Shown: one piece after another, positions 24,671 through 33,987 of the stretch
Layout: every line of letters begins with the position of its first letter
How positions within the stretch are numbered: the first letter of the stretch is position 1
Origin: Variovorax sp. E3
GTDB lineage: Bacteria > Pseudomonadota > Gammaproteobacteria > Burkholderiales > Burkholderiaceae_C
DNA: 64,000 nucleotides
Direction of reading: 5' to 3'
Assembly: GCF_016082275.1 (NCBI RefSeq)
Contig: NZ_MOWM01000003.1
Coordinates: forward strand, 1-64,000
Program-made: the position numbers and the translations under genes
The notes under the pieces: model-generated
Database searches by the model: none
Told to the model about the DNA's origin: nothing
What the model saw: the letters and a program-made list of their open reading frames with translations, nothing else

Positions 24671-27600
24671 TCGCGGCGCTCATCCGCTGGTCGGTCGGCA
24701 ACCGCTTCCTGGTGCTGATCGCGACCGTGTTCCTGGTGGCCGCGGGCCTGTGGTCCGTCGCGCGCACGCCGCTCGATGCCTTGCCCGATTTGTCGGACAC
24801 GCAAGTCATCATCCGCACGCCCTTCCCCGGCAAGGCGCCGCAGGTGGTCGAGGACCTGGTCACGTATCCGCTGACCACCACCATGCTCAGCGTGCCCGGT
24901 GCCAAGACCGTGCGCGGCTATTCGTTCTTCGGCGACTCGTTCGTGTACGTGCTGTTCGACGACAAGACCGACCCGTACTGGGCGCGCTCGCGCGTGGTCG
25001 AGTACCTCAACCAGGTGCAGAGCCGGCTGCCCGCGGGCGCCAATGCCTCGCTGGGCCCCGACGCCACCGGCGTGGGCTGGGTCTACGAGTACGCGCTGGT
25101 CGACCGCACCGGGCAGCGCGACATCGCGCAGCTGCGCGCGCTGAACGACTGGTTCCTGAAGTTCGAGCTCAAGACCGTGCCCGACGTGGCCGAGGTCGCG
25201 AGCATCGGCGGCATGGTGCGCCAGTACCAGGTGGTGCTCGACCCCGAGCGCATGCGCGCGCTCGGCATCGCGCAGTCGACCGTCGTGCAGGCGCTGCAGA
25301 AGGCCAACCAGGCCTCGGGCGGCTCGGTCGTCGAGTTTTCCGAGGCCGAGTACATGGTGCGTTCGCGCGGCTACCTGCGCTCGCTCGACGACTTCCGCGC
25401 CATTCCGCTGGCCGTGTCGGGCGCCACGCCGGTGCTGCTGCGCGACGTGGCCACCGTGCAGCTCGGCCCCGAGATGCGGCGCGGCATTGCGGAGCTCGAC
25501 GGCGAAGGCGAAGTGGCCGGCGGCGTGATCGTCATGCGCTCGGGCAAGAACGCGCGCACCACCATCGAGGCCGTGAAGGCGAAGCTCGACACGCTCAAGC
25601 CGAGCCTGCCGCCGGGCGTGGAGATCGTGCCCGCCTACGACCGCTCGCTGCTGATCGACCGCGCCGTGGAGAACCTGCGCGGCAAGCTGGTCGAGGAGTT
25701 CGTCGTGGTGGCGCTGGTGTGCGCGGTCTTCCTGTTCCACCTGCGCTCGGCGCTGGTGGCGGTGGTGGCGCTGCCCATCGGCGTGCTGGCCGCGTTCGTG
25801 GTCATGCACTGGCAAGGCGTCAACGCCAACATCATGTCGCTGGGCGGCATCGCGATCGCCATCGGCGCGATGGTGGACGGCGCCATCGTGATGGTCGAGA
25901 ACGTGCACAAGCACGTCGAGGCTTTCGAGACGGCGCACGCGCGGCAGCCCACGGCGGCGCAGCGCTGGCGGCTGGTTGCCGATGCGTCGGTGGAGGTGGG
26001 GCCGGCGCTGTTCTTCTCGCTGCTGGTGATCACGCTGTCGTTCGTGCCGGTGTTCTCGCTCGAGGCGCAGGAGGGGCGGCTGTTCGCGCCGCTGGCCTTC
26101 ACCAAGACCTACGCCATGGCGGCGGCGGCGGGCCTGTCGGTGACGCTGATCCCGGTGCTCATGGGCTACCTGGTGCGCGGGCGCATTCCGCACGAGGCGG
26201 CCAACCCGGTGAACCGTTTTCTCATGGCGGCGTACCGGCCCGCGCTGGAACTGGTGCTGCGCTTTCCCAAGGGCACGCTGGCCATGGCCGCGGTGCTGCT
26301 CGCGCTGACGGCGGTGCCGCTGATGCGGCTGGGCGGCGAGTTCATGCCGCCGCTGGACGAGGGCGACCTGCTCTACATGCCCTCGCGCTGCCGGGGCTGT
26401 CGGTGTCGAAGGCGTCCGAGCTGCTGCAGCAGACCGACCGCCTCATCAAGACCGTGCCCGAGGTGGCGCGCGTGTTCGGCAAGGCGGGCCGCGCGGACAC
26501 GGCCACCGACCCCGCGCCGCTGGAGATGTTCGAGACCACCGTCCAGTTCAAGCCCAAGTCGCAATGGCGCGCGGGCATGACGGCCGACAAGCTGGTCGAG
26601 GAGCTGGACCGCACGGTCAAGGTGCCGGGCCTGACCAACGTGTGGGTGCCGCCCATCCGCAACCGCATCGACATGCTGGCCACGGGCATCAAGAGCCCCG
26701 TGGGCATCAAGGTGGCGGGCGCGGACCTGGCCACCATCGACGCGCTGACCACGCAGATCGAGGCGGCGGTGAAGCAGGTGCCCGGCGTGTCGTCGGCGCT
26801 GGCCGAGCGGCTCACCGGCGGGCGCTACATCGACGTGGACGTCGACCGGCTGGCGGCGGCGCGCCACGGGCTTTCGGTGGCCGACGTGCAGGCCGTGGTG
26901 TCCACCGCCATCGGCGGCGACAACGTCGGCGAGGTCATCCAGGGCCGCGAGCGCTACCCGATCAACGTGCGCTACCCGCGCGAGGTTCGCGACACGCTCG
27001 AGCGGCTGCGGCAACTGCCCTTCGTGACCGACAAGGGCGCGCAGTTGCTGCTGGGCGACGTCGCGCGCATCGCCATCCAGGACGGCCCGCCGATGCTGCG
27101 CAGCGAGAACGCACGGCTCTCGGGCTGGGTCTACGTGGACGTGCGCGGACGCGACCTGCGCTCCGCCGTCAACGACATGCAGGCGGCCGTCGACAAGGCC
27201 GTGAAGATGCCCGCGGGCTATGCCGTGTCGTGGTCGGGCCAGTTCGAGTACCTGGAGCGCGCGACCGAGCGGCTGAAGCTGGTGGTGCCGGTCACGCTGG
27301 CGGTCATCTTCGTGCTGCTGTATCTGCTCTTCCGCTCGTTCGCCGATGCGGCGCTGGTGATGGCGGCGGTGCCGTTCTCGCTCATCGGCGGCTTCTGGCT
27401 GATCTGGGCGCTGGGCCATTCGATCTCGGTGGCCACGGCCGTGGGCTTCATTGCGCTGGCCGGCGTGGCGGCCGAGTTCGGCGTGGTGATGCTGGTCTAC
27501 CTGAAGAACGCGCTGGCGCGGCGCCTGGAAGCCGGCGAGCCGATGAACGACGCCACGCTGCTGGCCGCGATCCGCGAAGGCGCCGTGCTGCGCGTGCGGC

Positions 27601-27842
27601 CCAAGGCGATGACCGTGGCCGTCGTCATGGCCGGGCTGTTGCCCATCCTGTGGGGCAGCGGCACCGGCTCGGAGGTGATGACCCGCATTGCCGCGCCGAT
27701 GGTGGGCGGCATGGTCACCGCGCCGCTGCTGAGCATGCTCGTCGTTCCCGCCGCCTGGTACCTGCTGCGCCGGCGCGGCCGTGCCGCGCCCTCCCCTTTG
27801 CCTGCTGTTTCCACTCAACCCACTGAAGGAGTTCTCCAATGA
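24667..27842 (+). CDS. cusA: CusA-type RND copper/silver efflux pump (one-base frameshift)
   Basis: The proton-driven inner-membrane pump of the Cus system, about 1058 aa when rejoined. Features include [59 protein letters not shown] with the conserved acidic residue, and [14 protein letters not shown]. The frame breaks near 26385 in CCCTCG-GCG; restoring one G gives [19 protein letters not shown] and the frame continues to the normal end. The stop overlaps the cusF start by 4 bp. The pump domains are otherwise intact, so the gene is probably functional. Confidence 0.92.
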
Positions 27843-28186
27843 AAGTCTTGCATCCCCTCGCACCCATGTTGCTCGTGCTGTTCGCGGCCTCGGCCCAGGC
27901 CCAAGCACCGAAGGACGCGATGTCGTCCATGCAGATGCCCGCGCCCAACCGGCAAGCCGCCGGCGCACTGACCGACGCGGTCGTGCAGAAGGTCGACACG
28001 GCCCGCGGCCTGCTCGTGCTCAAGCACGGCGACATTCCCAACCTCGGCATGCCGGGCATGACCATGGGCTTCGACGTGGCCGACCGGAAGATGCTCCAGG
28101 CGGTCAAGGCCGGCGACAAGGTGCGCTTTCATGTGGAGATCATGAAAGGCAAGCCGACCGTGACGCAGCTGGAAGCGGCCCGCTGA
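27839..28186 (+). CDS. cusF: CusF-like periplasmic copper chaperone with altered ligand
   Basis: A 115-aa exported small protein with signal peptide (cleavage after AQA at about residue 21). It matches Cus[39 protein letters not shown] and [15 protein letters not shown]. In E. coli CusF copper is bound by His, two Met and a Trp; here the His and the Met pair are kept but the Trp position reads Met (NLGMPGMTM). The CusF-like domain fused to CusB keeps the Trp. The start overlaps the cusA stop. Confidence 0.88.
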   Translation: MKVLHPLAPMLLVLFAASAQAQAPKDAMSSMQMPAPNRQAAGALTDAVVQKVDTARGLLVLKHGDIPNLGMPGMTMGFDVADRKMLQAVKAGDKVRFHVEIMKGKPTVTQLEAAR

Positions 28187-28199
28187 CCGCAATAACCCG

Positions 28200-28817
28200 C
28201 TAGACGTGCAGCGCGGCCAGCACGCCCACCACGAGGCCCGCGGCCGCCACGCCGAACATCGCGCGCTCCAGCCATTTCTTCTTCGTGAGAAGGGCGATGG
28301 CCGCGAGCGCGATCGACACCTGCAGCACCGTGGTCGCCTGGGCCCAGCGGTGGTGCTGGTGCATCTGCTCTTCGGACTGGGCGTCCCAGCGGCTGGCTTC
28401 GTCTTCCAGCTTGCGGGCCGCCGACTGGATCTCGGTCTTTTCCTGCTCGTAGCGGCTGACCTTGGTCTGCCAGCCGGGGCGCTTGTCGTCCGTCGCGGTG
28501 TCGCGCGCGAACTCGGCCAGCGCCTGCTTGGTGCTCTTCGACTGGAAGTAATTCCACTGGTTCGACGCCTCGGTCTTCTTGATCGCGGCGTTGTTCTTGT
28601 AGAGCCCGGCGTTGGCCTGCGTGGCCCCGCCCATGTACGCGAAGATGGCGCCGACGGTGGCGATCACCGCGGTGCACACCGCGATCTTGCTCGTCATGCT
28701 CATGCCGCCGGAGGCGGTGTCCATTGCGTCGCCATGGCCGTTGCCGTGGCCGCCGGATGCGGCGTGTTCCAGCTCGTGGTCGTGCGGGCCGTGCACGTGA
28801 AAACCGTGTCCTGACAT
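28200..28817 (-). CDS. DUF4337-type membrane protein
   Basis: A 205-aa protein with a His/Gly-rich N-terminus (MSGHGFHVHGPHDHELEH and more His/Gly to residue 35), two membrane segments (KIAVCTAVIATVGAIFAYMGG and a C-terminal pair from about residue 160) and a central coiled coil rich in Glu, Lys and Gln. Family name is from memory of this layout; function is unknown. The N-terminal histidines could bind metal, which would suit the copper genes it converges on, but this is speculation. AAGGA precedes the ATG at 28817. Confidence 0.75.
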   Translation of the reverse strand: MSGHGFHVHGPHDHELEHAASGGHGNGHGDAMDTASGGMSMTSKIAVCTAVIATVGAIFAYMGGATQANAGLYKNNAAIKKTEASNQWNYFQSKSTKQALAEFARDTATDDKRPGWQTKVSRYEQEKTEIQSAARKLEDEASRWDAQSEEQMHQHHRWAQATTVLQVSIALAAIALLTKKKWLERAMFGVAAAGLVVGVLAALHV

Positions 28818-28909
28818 GAGATCCTTGTTGAAGTGACGTGGGTGGAGGGCGCGCGAGTATGCACGCCCCTCCATGACAGTCACATCAACGCACCGACCGG
28901 CGCTTGCGC

Positions 28910-30144
28910 CTACCGCCGCGCGTGCAGCAGCCATTGCTGCTGCGCCGCCACGACTTCTTCGCCCGACGCCCGGTGATCGCGCGGTAGACGCCGGGCGCCG
29001 TCGCGCCTTCGGTGCTGATCAGCAGCACGCGCGCCTCGGGGCCCAGGCCTGCGGCCCGGCGTGCCTCGGGGTCGGCCGCCAGCACCTGCAGCGCGGCCAG
29101 GCCGGCCGCGCCGGACTCGCCGGACTCGCCGCTGAGCACCGGCGTGTCGCCCGCCTCCCCGGTCGCCAGCGTGCGCATCGCGTGCTCGGCCTGTGCGTCG
29201 CTCACGGTCATGAACGCATCGACGGCGGGCTGCAGGAAGCGCCACGCGAGCGGCGAGGTTTCGCCGCAGGCCAGCCCCGCCATCACCGAATCGACCGAGC
29301 CCGTGGCGCGGGCCGGTCGGCCACTGCGCGCGCTCTGCAAGAGGCAATCGGCCTGCTCGGGCTCGACGACGATGAAGGCCGGGCGCGCGGCGCCGTAGCG
29401 CTCCCAGAAGTGGCTCGCCACGCCCGCGGCCAGCCCGCCCACGCCGCCCTGCAGGACGACATGGGTGAACGGGCACGGCGCATCGGCGGCGGTGTGCTCA
29501 AGCAGCTCGTCGGCCAGGATGCCGTAGCCCTGCATGACGTCGCGCGGCACCTCTTCGTAGCCGTCGTAGGAGGTGTCGGAAACCACCTCCCAGCCGTTGG
29601 CCCTGGCCAGCCGCGCGGCCTCTTCGACCGACTCGTCGTAGTTGCCGGTGATGCGGACGATCTCTGCGCCCAGGGCCGCGATGGGCGTCTCGCGCTCCTC
29701 GCTCACCTGCGCATGCAGCACGATCACGCAGCGGCAGCCGATGCTCTGCGCGGCGGCGGCCAACGCGCGGCCGTGGTTGCCGTCCGTGGCGCTGATGACC
29801 ACGAAGTCGCGCAACTGCGCCGCATGCTTGCCCGCGAGCAGATCGGCGGGCGTCCACTTGCGGTCGGGCCAGTGGCGCAGCACCAGCCGCAGCAGCGCCA
29901 CCGGCGCGCCGAGCACCTTGAAGCTGCCCAGCGCCGAGCGCTTCGACTCGTCTTTCACGGTGAGCTGGCCGATGCCCAGCTGCTTCGCGAGCAGGGGCAA
30001 CGACCATGCCGGCGTCGGCTGCGGCGCGAGCCGGTTCCAGCTCGACAGCCACTGCCGGCTCTGCCGGCCGCGCGCGATGCTCATCACCTCGCGCAAGGAT
30101 TCGTCGTAGGCGCGCCGACGCGCCTGGGGGTTCGTGAAAAGCAT
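28910..30144 (-). CDS. dpaL: Diaminopropionate ammonia-lyase (one-base frameshift near C-terminus)
   Basis: A PLP enzyme that splits 2,3-diaminopropionate to pyruvate and ammonia, 411 aa when rejoined. The PLP lysine lies in VKDESKRSALGSFKVLGAP, with ISATDGNHGRALAAAA, DTSYDGYEEVPRDVMQGYG and the phosphate-binding loop LQGGVGGLAAGV all visible. One base missing near 28966 changes the end; the corrected tail is EEVVAAQQQWLLHARR with a stop at 28910. It is 5 bp downstream of an M20 amidohydrolase on the same strand, suggesting a two-gene catabolic operon. Confidence 0.9.
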
Positions 30145-30149
30145 GTCTT

Positions 30150-31337
30150 TCAATTTCCGGTGCCGGTCGATGCGGGAAGACGCAGGCGGACGATTTCCGC
30201 GAAATAACGCGCGCCCGTCGCGAGCACCTCGTCGTTGAAGTCGTAGCTGCTGTTGTGCAAAGGCGTGCCGCCGGGTTCGCCGTCGGCGCCGTTGCCCAGG
30301 AACACGAAAGCGCCCGGTACCTTCTGCAAAAACGCGCCGAAGTCTTCCGACGCCATCAGCGGTGTCACGTCGGCATCGACGTTCTGCGCGCCCACCACGG
30401 CCGTAGCGGCCGCCACCGCGACGGGCACGCACTCGGCCCAGTTCACGGTGGGCGCGAACTCATGCGTGTAGCTGAAGTCGCAGTCGGCGCCGTTCATGCG
30501 GCAAACGCCCTCGCTGATCTCGCGCATGCGCGTGGCCAGCATCCGCTGCACCGCAGGGTCGTAGCTGCGCGTGTCGCCCTTGATGACCACGTTCGACGGA
30601 ATCGCGTTGCGGATGCCGTCGGTGATGAACTCGGTGCACGACACCACCGCTTGCGCGCCGGGGTCGAGCGAGCGCGACACCACGGTCTGCAGCGCCAGCA
30701 CGATCTGCGCGCCGATCACGATCGGGTCGATGCCCATGTGCGGCCGCGCGGCATGCGTGCCGCGGCCCTTCACGTGGATCACGAAGTTGTCTTCGCTGGC
30801 CATCACGCCGCCCACGCGCGTGGCGATGGTGCCGGCGCGCATGCCGGGCATGTTGTGCAGGCCATAGATCTCGTCGACCGGGAAGCGCTCGAACAGGCCG
30901 TCGTCCATCATGGCCTTGGCGCCCCGGCCGTGCTCCTCGGCGGGCTGGAAGATGAAGCGCACGGTGCCGTCGAAGTCGCGCCGCTCGCGCAGCAGGCGCG
31001 CCGCGCCGAGCACGATCGACATGTGGCCGTCGTGGCCGCAGGCGTGCATCTTGCCGGGCGTGGTGGAGGCATGGGCGCGGTCGGTGGGCAGCTCGGTGAT
31101 GTTGAGCGCGTCCATCTCGGCGCGCAGGCCGATCACGCCCTTGCCGTTACCCACCTTCAGGTTGGCGACGAGACCGGTGCCGCCGATGCCGGTGTGTACC
31201 TCGAGCCCCAGCGCCTTCAGCACGCGGATCACGAAGGCCGAGGTCCTGGCTTCCTCGAAGCCGGTCTCGGGCATGGCATGCAGCTGGCGGCGCCAGCCGG
31301 TGAGTTCGTCGCGCAGGGGCGTGTCGGTCGCGTTCAT
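30150..31337 (-). CDS. M20-family amidohydrolase (hippurate/N-acyl-amino-acid hydrolase type)
   Basis: A 395-aa zinc amidohydrolase of the M20D group. Metal-binding motifs are LRAEMDALNI, HACGHDGHMSIVLGAARLL, PAEEHGRGAKAMMDDGL and the late MASEDFGAFLQKVPGAFVFL. Such enzymes cleave N-acyl amino acids. It is the first gene of an operon with diaminopropionate ammonia-lyase and diverges from an Lrp-type regulator; together they could convert an N-acyl-diaminopropionate to pyruvate and ammonia, which is inference. Confidence 0.92.
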   Translation of the reverse strand: MNATDTPLRDELTGWRRQLHAMPETGFEEARTSAFVIRVLKALGLEVHTGIGGTGLVANLKVGNGKGVIGLRAEMDALNITELPTDRAHASTTPGKMHACGHDGHMSIVLGAARLLRERRDFDGTVRFIFQPAEEHGRGAKAMMDDGLFERFPVDEIYGLHNMPGMRAGTIATRVGGVMASEDNFVIHVKGRGTHAARPHMGIDPIVIGAQIVLALQTVVSRSLDPGAQAVVSCTEFITDGIRNAIPSNVVIKGDTRSYDPAVQRMLATRMREISEGVCRMNGADCDFSYTHEFAPTVNWAECVPVAVAAATAVVGAQNVDADVTPLMASEDFGAFLQKVPGAFVFLGNGADGEPGGTPLHNSSYDFNDEVLATGARYFAEIVRLRLPASTGTGN

Positions 31338-31391
31338 GGCGAGATGCTATTGACAATGCGGCGATACGGGCGCGCAAAATCGGGCCCTTCG

Positions 31392-31408
31392 ACGCAACGT
31401 TTTTGCGT
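31392..31408. promoter_or_regulatory. Palindromic operator candidate between the M20 and Lrp genes
   Basis: ACGCAA-CGTTT-TTGCGT is a perfect 6-bp inverted repeat with a 5-bp centre in the 86-bp gap between the divergent M20 amidohydrolase and Lrp-type regulator genes. Size and symmetry fit an Lrp/AsnC binding site. Confidence 0.5.
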
Positions 31409-31423
31409 TACCCCACCCTTTGC

Positions 31424-31894
31424 ATGACGCCTCTCGACGCCCTCGACCTTCGCCTGCTCGACCTCATCCAGACCAACAGCCGCATGCCGCAAAGCGAGTT
31501 GGGCGAGCGGGTGCACCTGTCGACGGCGGCGGTCAACCGGCGCCTGAAGCGCATGCTCGACGAGGGCGTGATCCAGCGCTACGGCGCGGTGCTGTCGCCC
31601 ACCGCGCTGGGCCACCCGCTGACCATCGTGGCCGAGGTGGAAACCGAGAGCGAGCAGATCGAGCTGCTCGACGCCATGAAGCAGAGCTTTCGCGACTGCC
31701 CGCAGGTGCAGCAGTGCTACTACGTGACGGGCGAGTGGGACTTCATCCTCGTGTTCGTGGTGCGCGACATGGCGCAGTACACGGCGCTGAGCCGCCAGCT
31801 TTTCTTCCAGAGCAACAACGTCAAGCGATTTCGCACGCTGGTGACGATGGACCCGGTGAAGCTGAGCCTGGACGTGCCGGTCGCCTCTTCATAG
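31424..31894 (+). CDS. Lrp/AsnC-family transcriptional regulator
   Basis: A 156-aa feast/famine regulator. The N-terminal helix-turn-helix (LDALDLRLLDLIQTNSRMPQ, LSTAAVNRRLKRMLDEGVIQ) is followed by the RAM ligand domain (TIVAEVETESEQIELL, VTGEWDFILVFVVRDMAQY). It is divergent from the M20 amidohydrolase/ammonia-lyase operon and a perfect 17-bp palindrome lies in the shared gap, so local control of amino-acid catabolism is likely. Confidence 0.93.
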   Translation: MTPLDALDLRLLDLIQTNSRMPQSELGERVHLSTAAVNRRLKRMLDEGVIQRYGAVLSPTALGHPLTIVAEVETESEQIELLDAMKQSFRDCPQVQQCYYVTGEWDFILVFVVRDMAQYTALSRQLFFQSNNVKRFRTLVTMDPVKLSLDVPVASS

Positions 31895-31949
31895 GCGTGA
31901 TCGGCTCGGTCCAAACAGCACCCGCATGCCCGCGACGAGTGCGCAGTCG

Positions 31950-32423
31950 TCAGCGCACGGAAGTGGCCGGCTGGGCCGGCAGCATCGAACGCAACAGCAG
32001 CAGCACCGCGCAGACGATGGGCGCCAGCGCGAGCAGCCGGCCGGGCTCGAAGGCCAGCCCCGCGATCGCGCCGACAAAGCAGCCGGCCTTGATCCAGGAC
32101 GCCACCGCGTCCCAGCCGCGCCGGTGCGCCACGGCGAAACCGGCCAGCGCGACCCAGCCGAACAGCCCGCCGAACACCGACAACACCCAGCTCAGCAGGT
32201 AGAAGGCCGAGTCGGCATCGCGGAACGCGAGCGCCGTGCCCAGGCCGCGCCACGTGTGCCACCAGCCATCGAACAAGAGGAAGCCGGTGGCCGAGGCGGC
32301 CCACCAGAAGAATGCGTACAGGCTGGCCACGCCGGCCAGCGCCGCGAGCCAGGCGAGCATCCGGCGGGTGATGTCGTCGAAAGGCATGTGATCGCGCCAG
32401 GTGGCGATGTGTCCGTTGTCCAT
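31950..32423 (-). CDS. Small integral membrane protein of unknown function
   Basis: A 157-aa protein not recognised as a named family. Four hydrophobic segments are visible (AWLAALAGVASLYAFFWWAA, LLSWVLSVFGGLFGWVALAGF, a third near AGCFVGAIAGLAF and a fourth near residue 135), with short charged linkers. It converges with the Lrp gene, 55 bp apart, and is not obviously in an operon. An alternative start at MPFDD, 12 codons in, is possible. Confidence 0.75.
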   Translation of the reverse strand: MDNGHIATWRDHMPFDDITRRMLAWLAALAGVASLYAFFWWAASATGFLLFDGWWHTWRGLGTALAFRDADSAFYLLSWVLSVFGGLFGWVALAGFAVAHRRGWDAVASWIKAGCFVGAIAGLAFEPGRLLALAPIVCAVLLLLRSMLPAQPATSVR

Positions 32424-32510
32424 GTCCCGTGCTCCATGAAGAGTTGGCGATGGGGACGAAGTTAGACACCCGATGCGCGGGCTGCGTGAAGCCCGTGTGA
32501 AGTGTCGGAA

Positions 32511-33206
32511 TCAGTTCGTTTCCGAAGAAGAAATGCCCAGCTCGGAGCACACGCGCCCGAGCAGCGCCTTGAGCGACGCCACCTCGGTTTCGAGCCGCGC
32601 CACATTGGCCTTGAGCGCCGCGACCTCCCCGAGCGACACGTCGTTGGCCGTGTACGCCGCCCCATCGGACGACGCGCTGCCGGGCCCCGCGACCTCTTCC
32701 GCCGGCGCGCCGCTCAGCAGGTGCGCCCAGCGGCTCTCGCGCGCGCCGGGCAGCCGCGCGAGCTTGACGACCAGCGCGCCGGCCTGGCGTTCCGCGAGTT
32801 CGTTGAGAAAGCCCTCGACCGACGAGATGTCGGCGAAGTTGTGCATGCGGTCGCAGGCGATGCGCAGCTCGCCGGCCGTCTGCGGGCCGCGCAGCATCAG
32901 CACGGTCAGCAGAATGACCGACTGCGACGGAATGCGCAGCACGCGGTCGACGTTGTGCTCGTAGCGGAAGGCGCGCCCGCCGCTGGTCTCGGCGACCAGG
33001 CTGTAGCCCTTCAGGCTGTCGATGGCGGCCTGCACCTGCGACTCGGTGAGTTCGAGCACGGGGTTGCGGCTGGTCTTCTGGTTGCAGCCCGACACCAGCG
33101 AATTGAGCGTGAGCGGGTAGCTGTCGGGCACGGTGCGCTGCTTTTCGGCCAGCACGCCGAGGACACGGGTTTCAAGAAGGGACAGAACGGGCAGCGGTGT
33201 GGACAT
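32511..33206 (-). CDS. YceH-type protein (DUF480)
   Basis: A 231-aa conserved protein of the YceH/DUF480 family, built of two winged-helix modules. The N-terminal signature TRVLGVLAEKQRTVPDSYPL and SLVSGCNQKTSRNPVLEL is plain, with a second module near LTVLMLRGPQTAGELRI. The C-terminal 45 residues form a predicted coiled coil (VAALKANVARLETEVASLKA). Molecular function is not known for the family. Confidence 0.92.
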   Translation of the reverse strand: MSTPLPVLSLLETRVLGVLAEKQRTVPDSYPLTLNSLVSGCNQKTSRNPVLELTESQVQAAIDSLKGYSLVAETSGGRAFRYEHNVDRVLRIPSQSVILLTVLMLRGPQTAGELRIACDRMHNFADISSVEGFLNELAERQAGALVVKLARLPGARESRWAHLLSGAPAEEVAGPGSASSDGAAYTANDVSLGEVAALKANVARLETEVASLKALLGRVCSELGISSSETN

Positions 33207-33245
33207 GGCTCAACAGGATTCAAGAAAGAAACACAAGAAGCGGGA

Positions 33246-33959
33246 TCAGGGCGACGCGATGCCGAGCATAGGCCCCAGTTCGCGCACGAAGTCGCTGCGG
33301 CCCAGCGCGTTCGAATGCAGGGCCGAGACCGTGCCGTCGAGGTAGAGCGCGTCGCGGCAGTGGAGCACATCGCGAAAGTAGAGCGCGAACTCGTAGAAGT
33401 TCACCGGTTGATTGCTGATGACGAAAAGCGCCGTGTGGCCGATCACGCCCACGCCGTTGCGGATCTTGCGCGAATCGGAATGCGGAATGAACGCCGGGTG
33501 CACCACGCCGTGGCGCAGCAGCAGCGGGCCCGATTGCGTGGCCAGGCGCACGCCTGTGGCCAGCGCCGCCAGCGCCGGATATTCGGACGACTCGACGACA
33601 CGCGGCCCCGCATCCGACACGAGGAACACGCCGTTTGGCTTGAGGAAGAAATTGCCCTCGCCTGACGAGAGATTGAGCGGCGCCTCTTCATGGCCGTCGC
33701 GCACCAGCAGGCCGACCGGCGAAAAGTCCTCGTGGTACATGCCGGCGTTCACCGCGAAGCTCAACTGCCGGTGGCGCGCCTTCAGCCATGCGTCGAGCCG
33801 GTCGAAGCGCTTGAAGGGCTCGCCCGCGTCGTCGCGCAGGAACAGCGCGAGCCGCTCGGTGCGAAGGTCGACCTTCACCACCGTGTAGCGCGGGTCGGCG
33901 GCCGCCGCGAGCTTCGCGAACAGCAGCAGGGCGCCCAGGAGCAGCAGAAGCCTCTTCAT
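33246..33959 (-). CDS. Phosphodiester glycosidase (NAGPA-like) family exported protein
   Basis: A 237-aa protein with a signal peptide (MKRLLLLLGALLLFAKLAAA). The mature part matches the NAGPA-like fold: FAVNAGMYHEDFSPVGLLV, NFFLKPNGVFLVSDAGPRV, ATQSGPLLLRHGVVHPAF, RNGVGVIGHTALFVIS and LYLDGTVSALHSN. Family members hydrolyse phosphodiester-linked sugars or act on cell envelope material; the substrate here is unknown. The 3' end lies 40 bp from the start region of YceH, and the next gene upstream is a dehydrogenase, without clear functional link. Confidence 0.88.
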   Translation of the reverse strand: MKRLLLLLGALLLFAKLAAAADPRYTVVKVDLRTERLALFLRDDAGEPFKRFDRLDAWLKARHRQLSFAVNAGMYHEDFSPVGLLVRDGHEEAPLNLSSGEGNFFLKPNGVFLVSDAGPRVVESSEYPALAALATGVRLATQSGPLLLRHGVVHPAFIPHSDSRKIRNGVGVIGHTALFVISNQPVNFYEFALYFRDVLHCRDALYLDGTVSALHSNALGRSDFVRELGPMLGIASP

Positions 33960-33987
33960 GCAGCGCCCGCGAGCCCCACCCTGCCGC

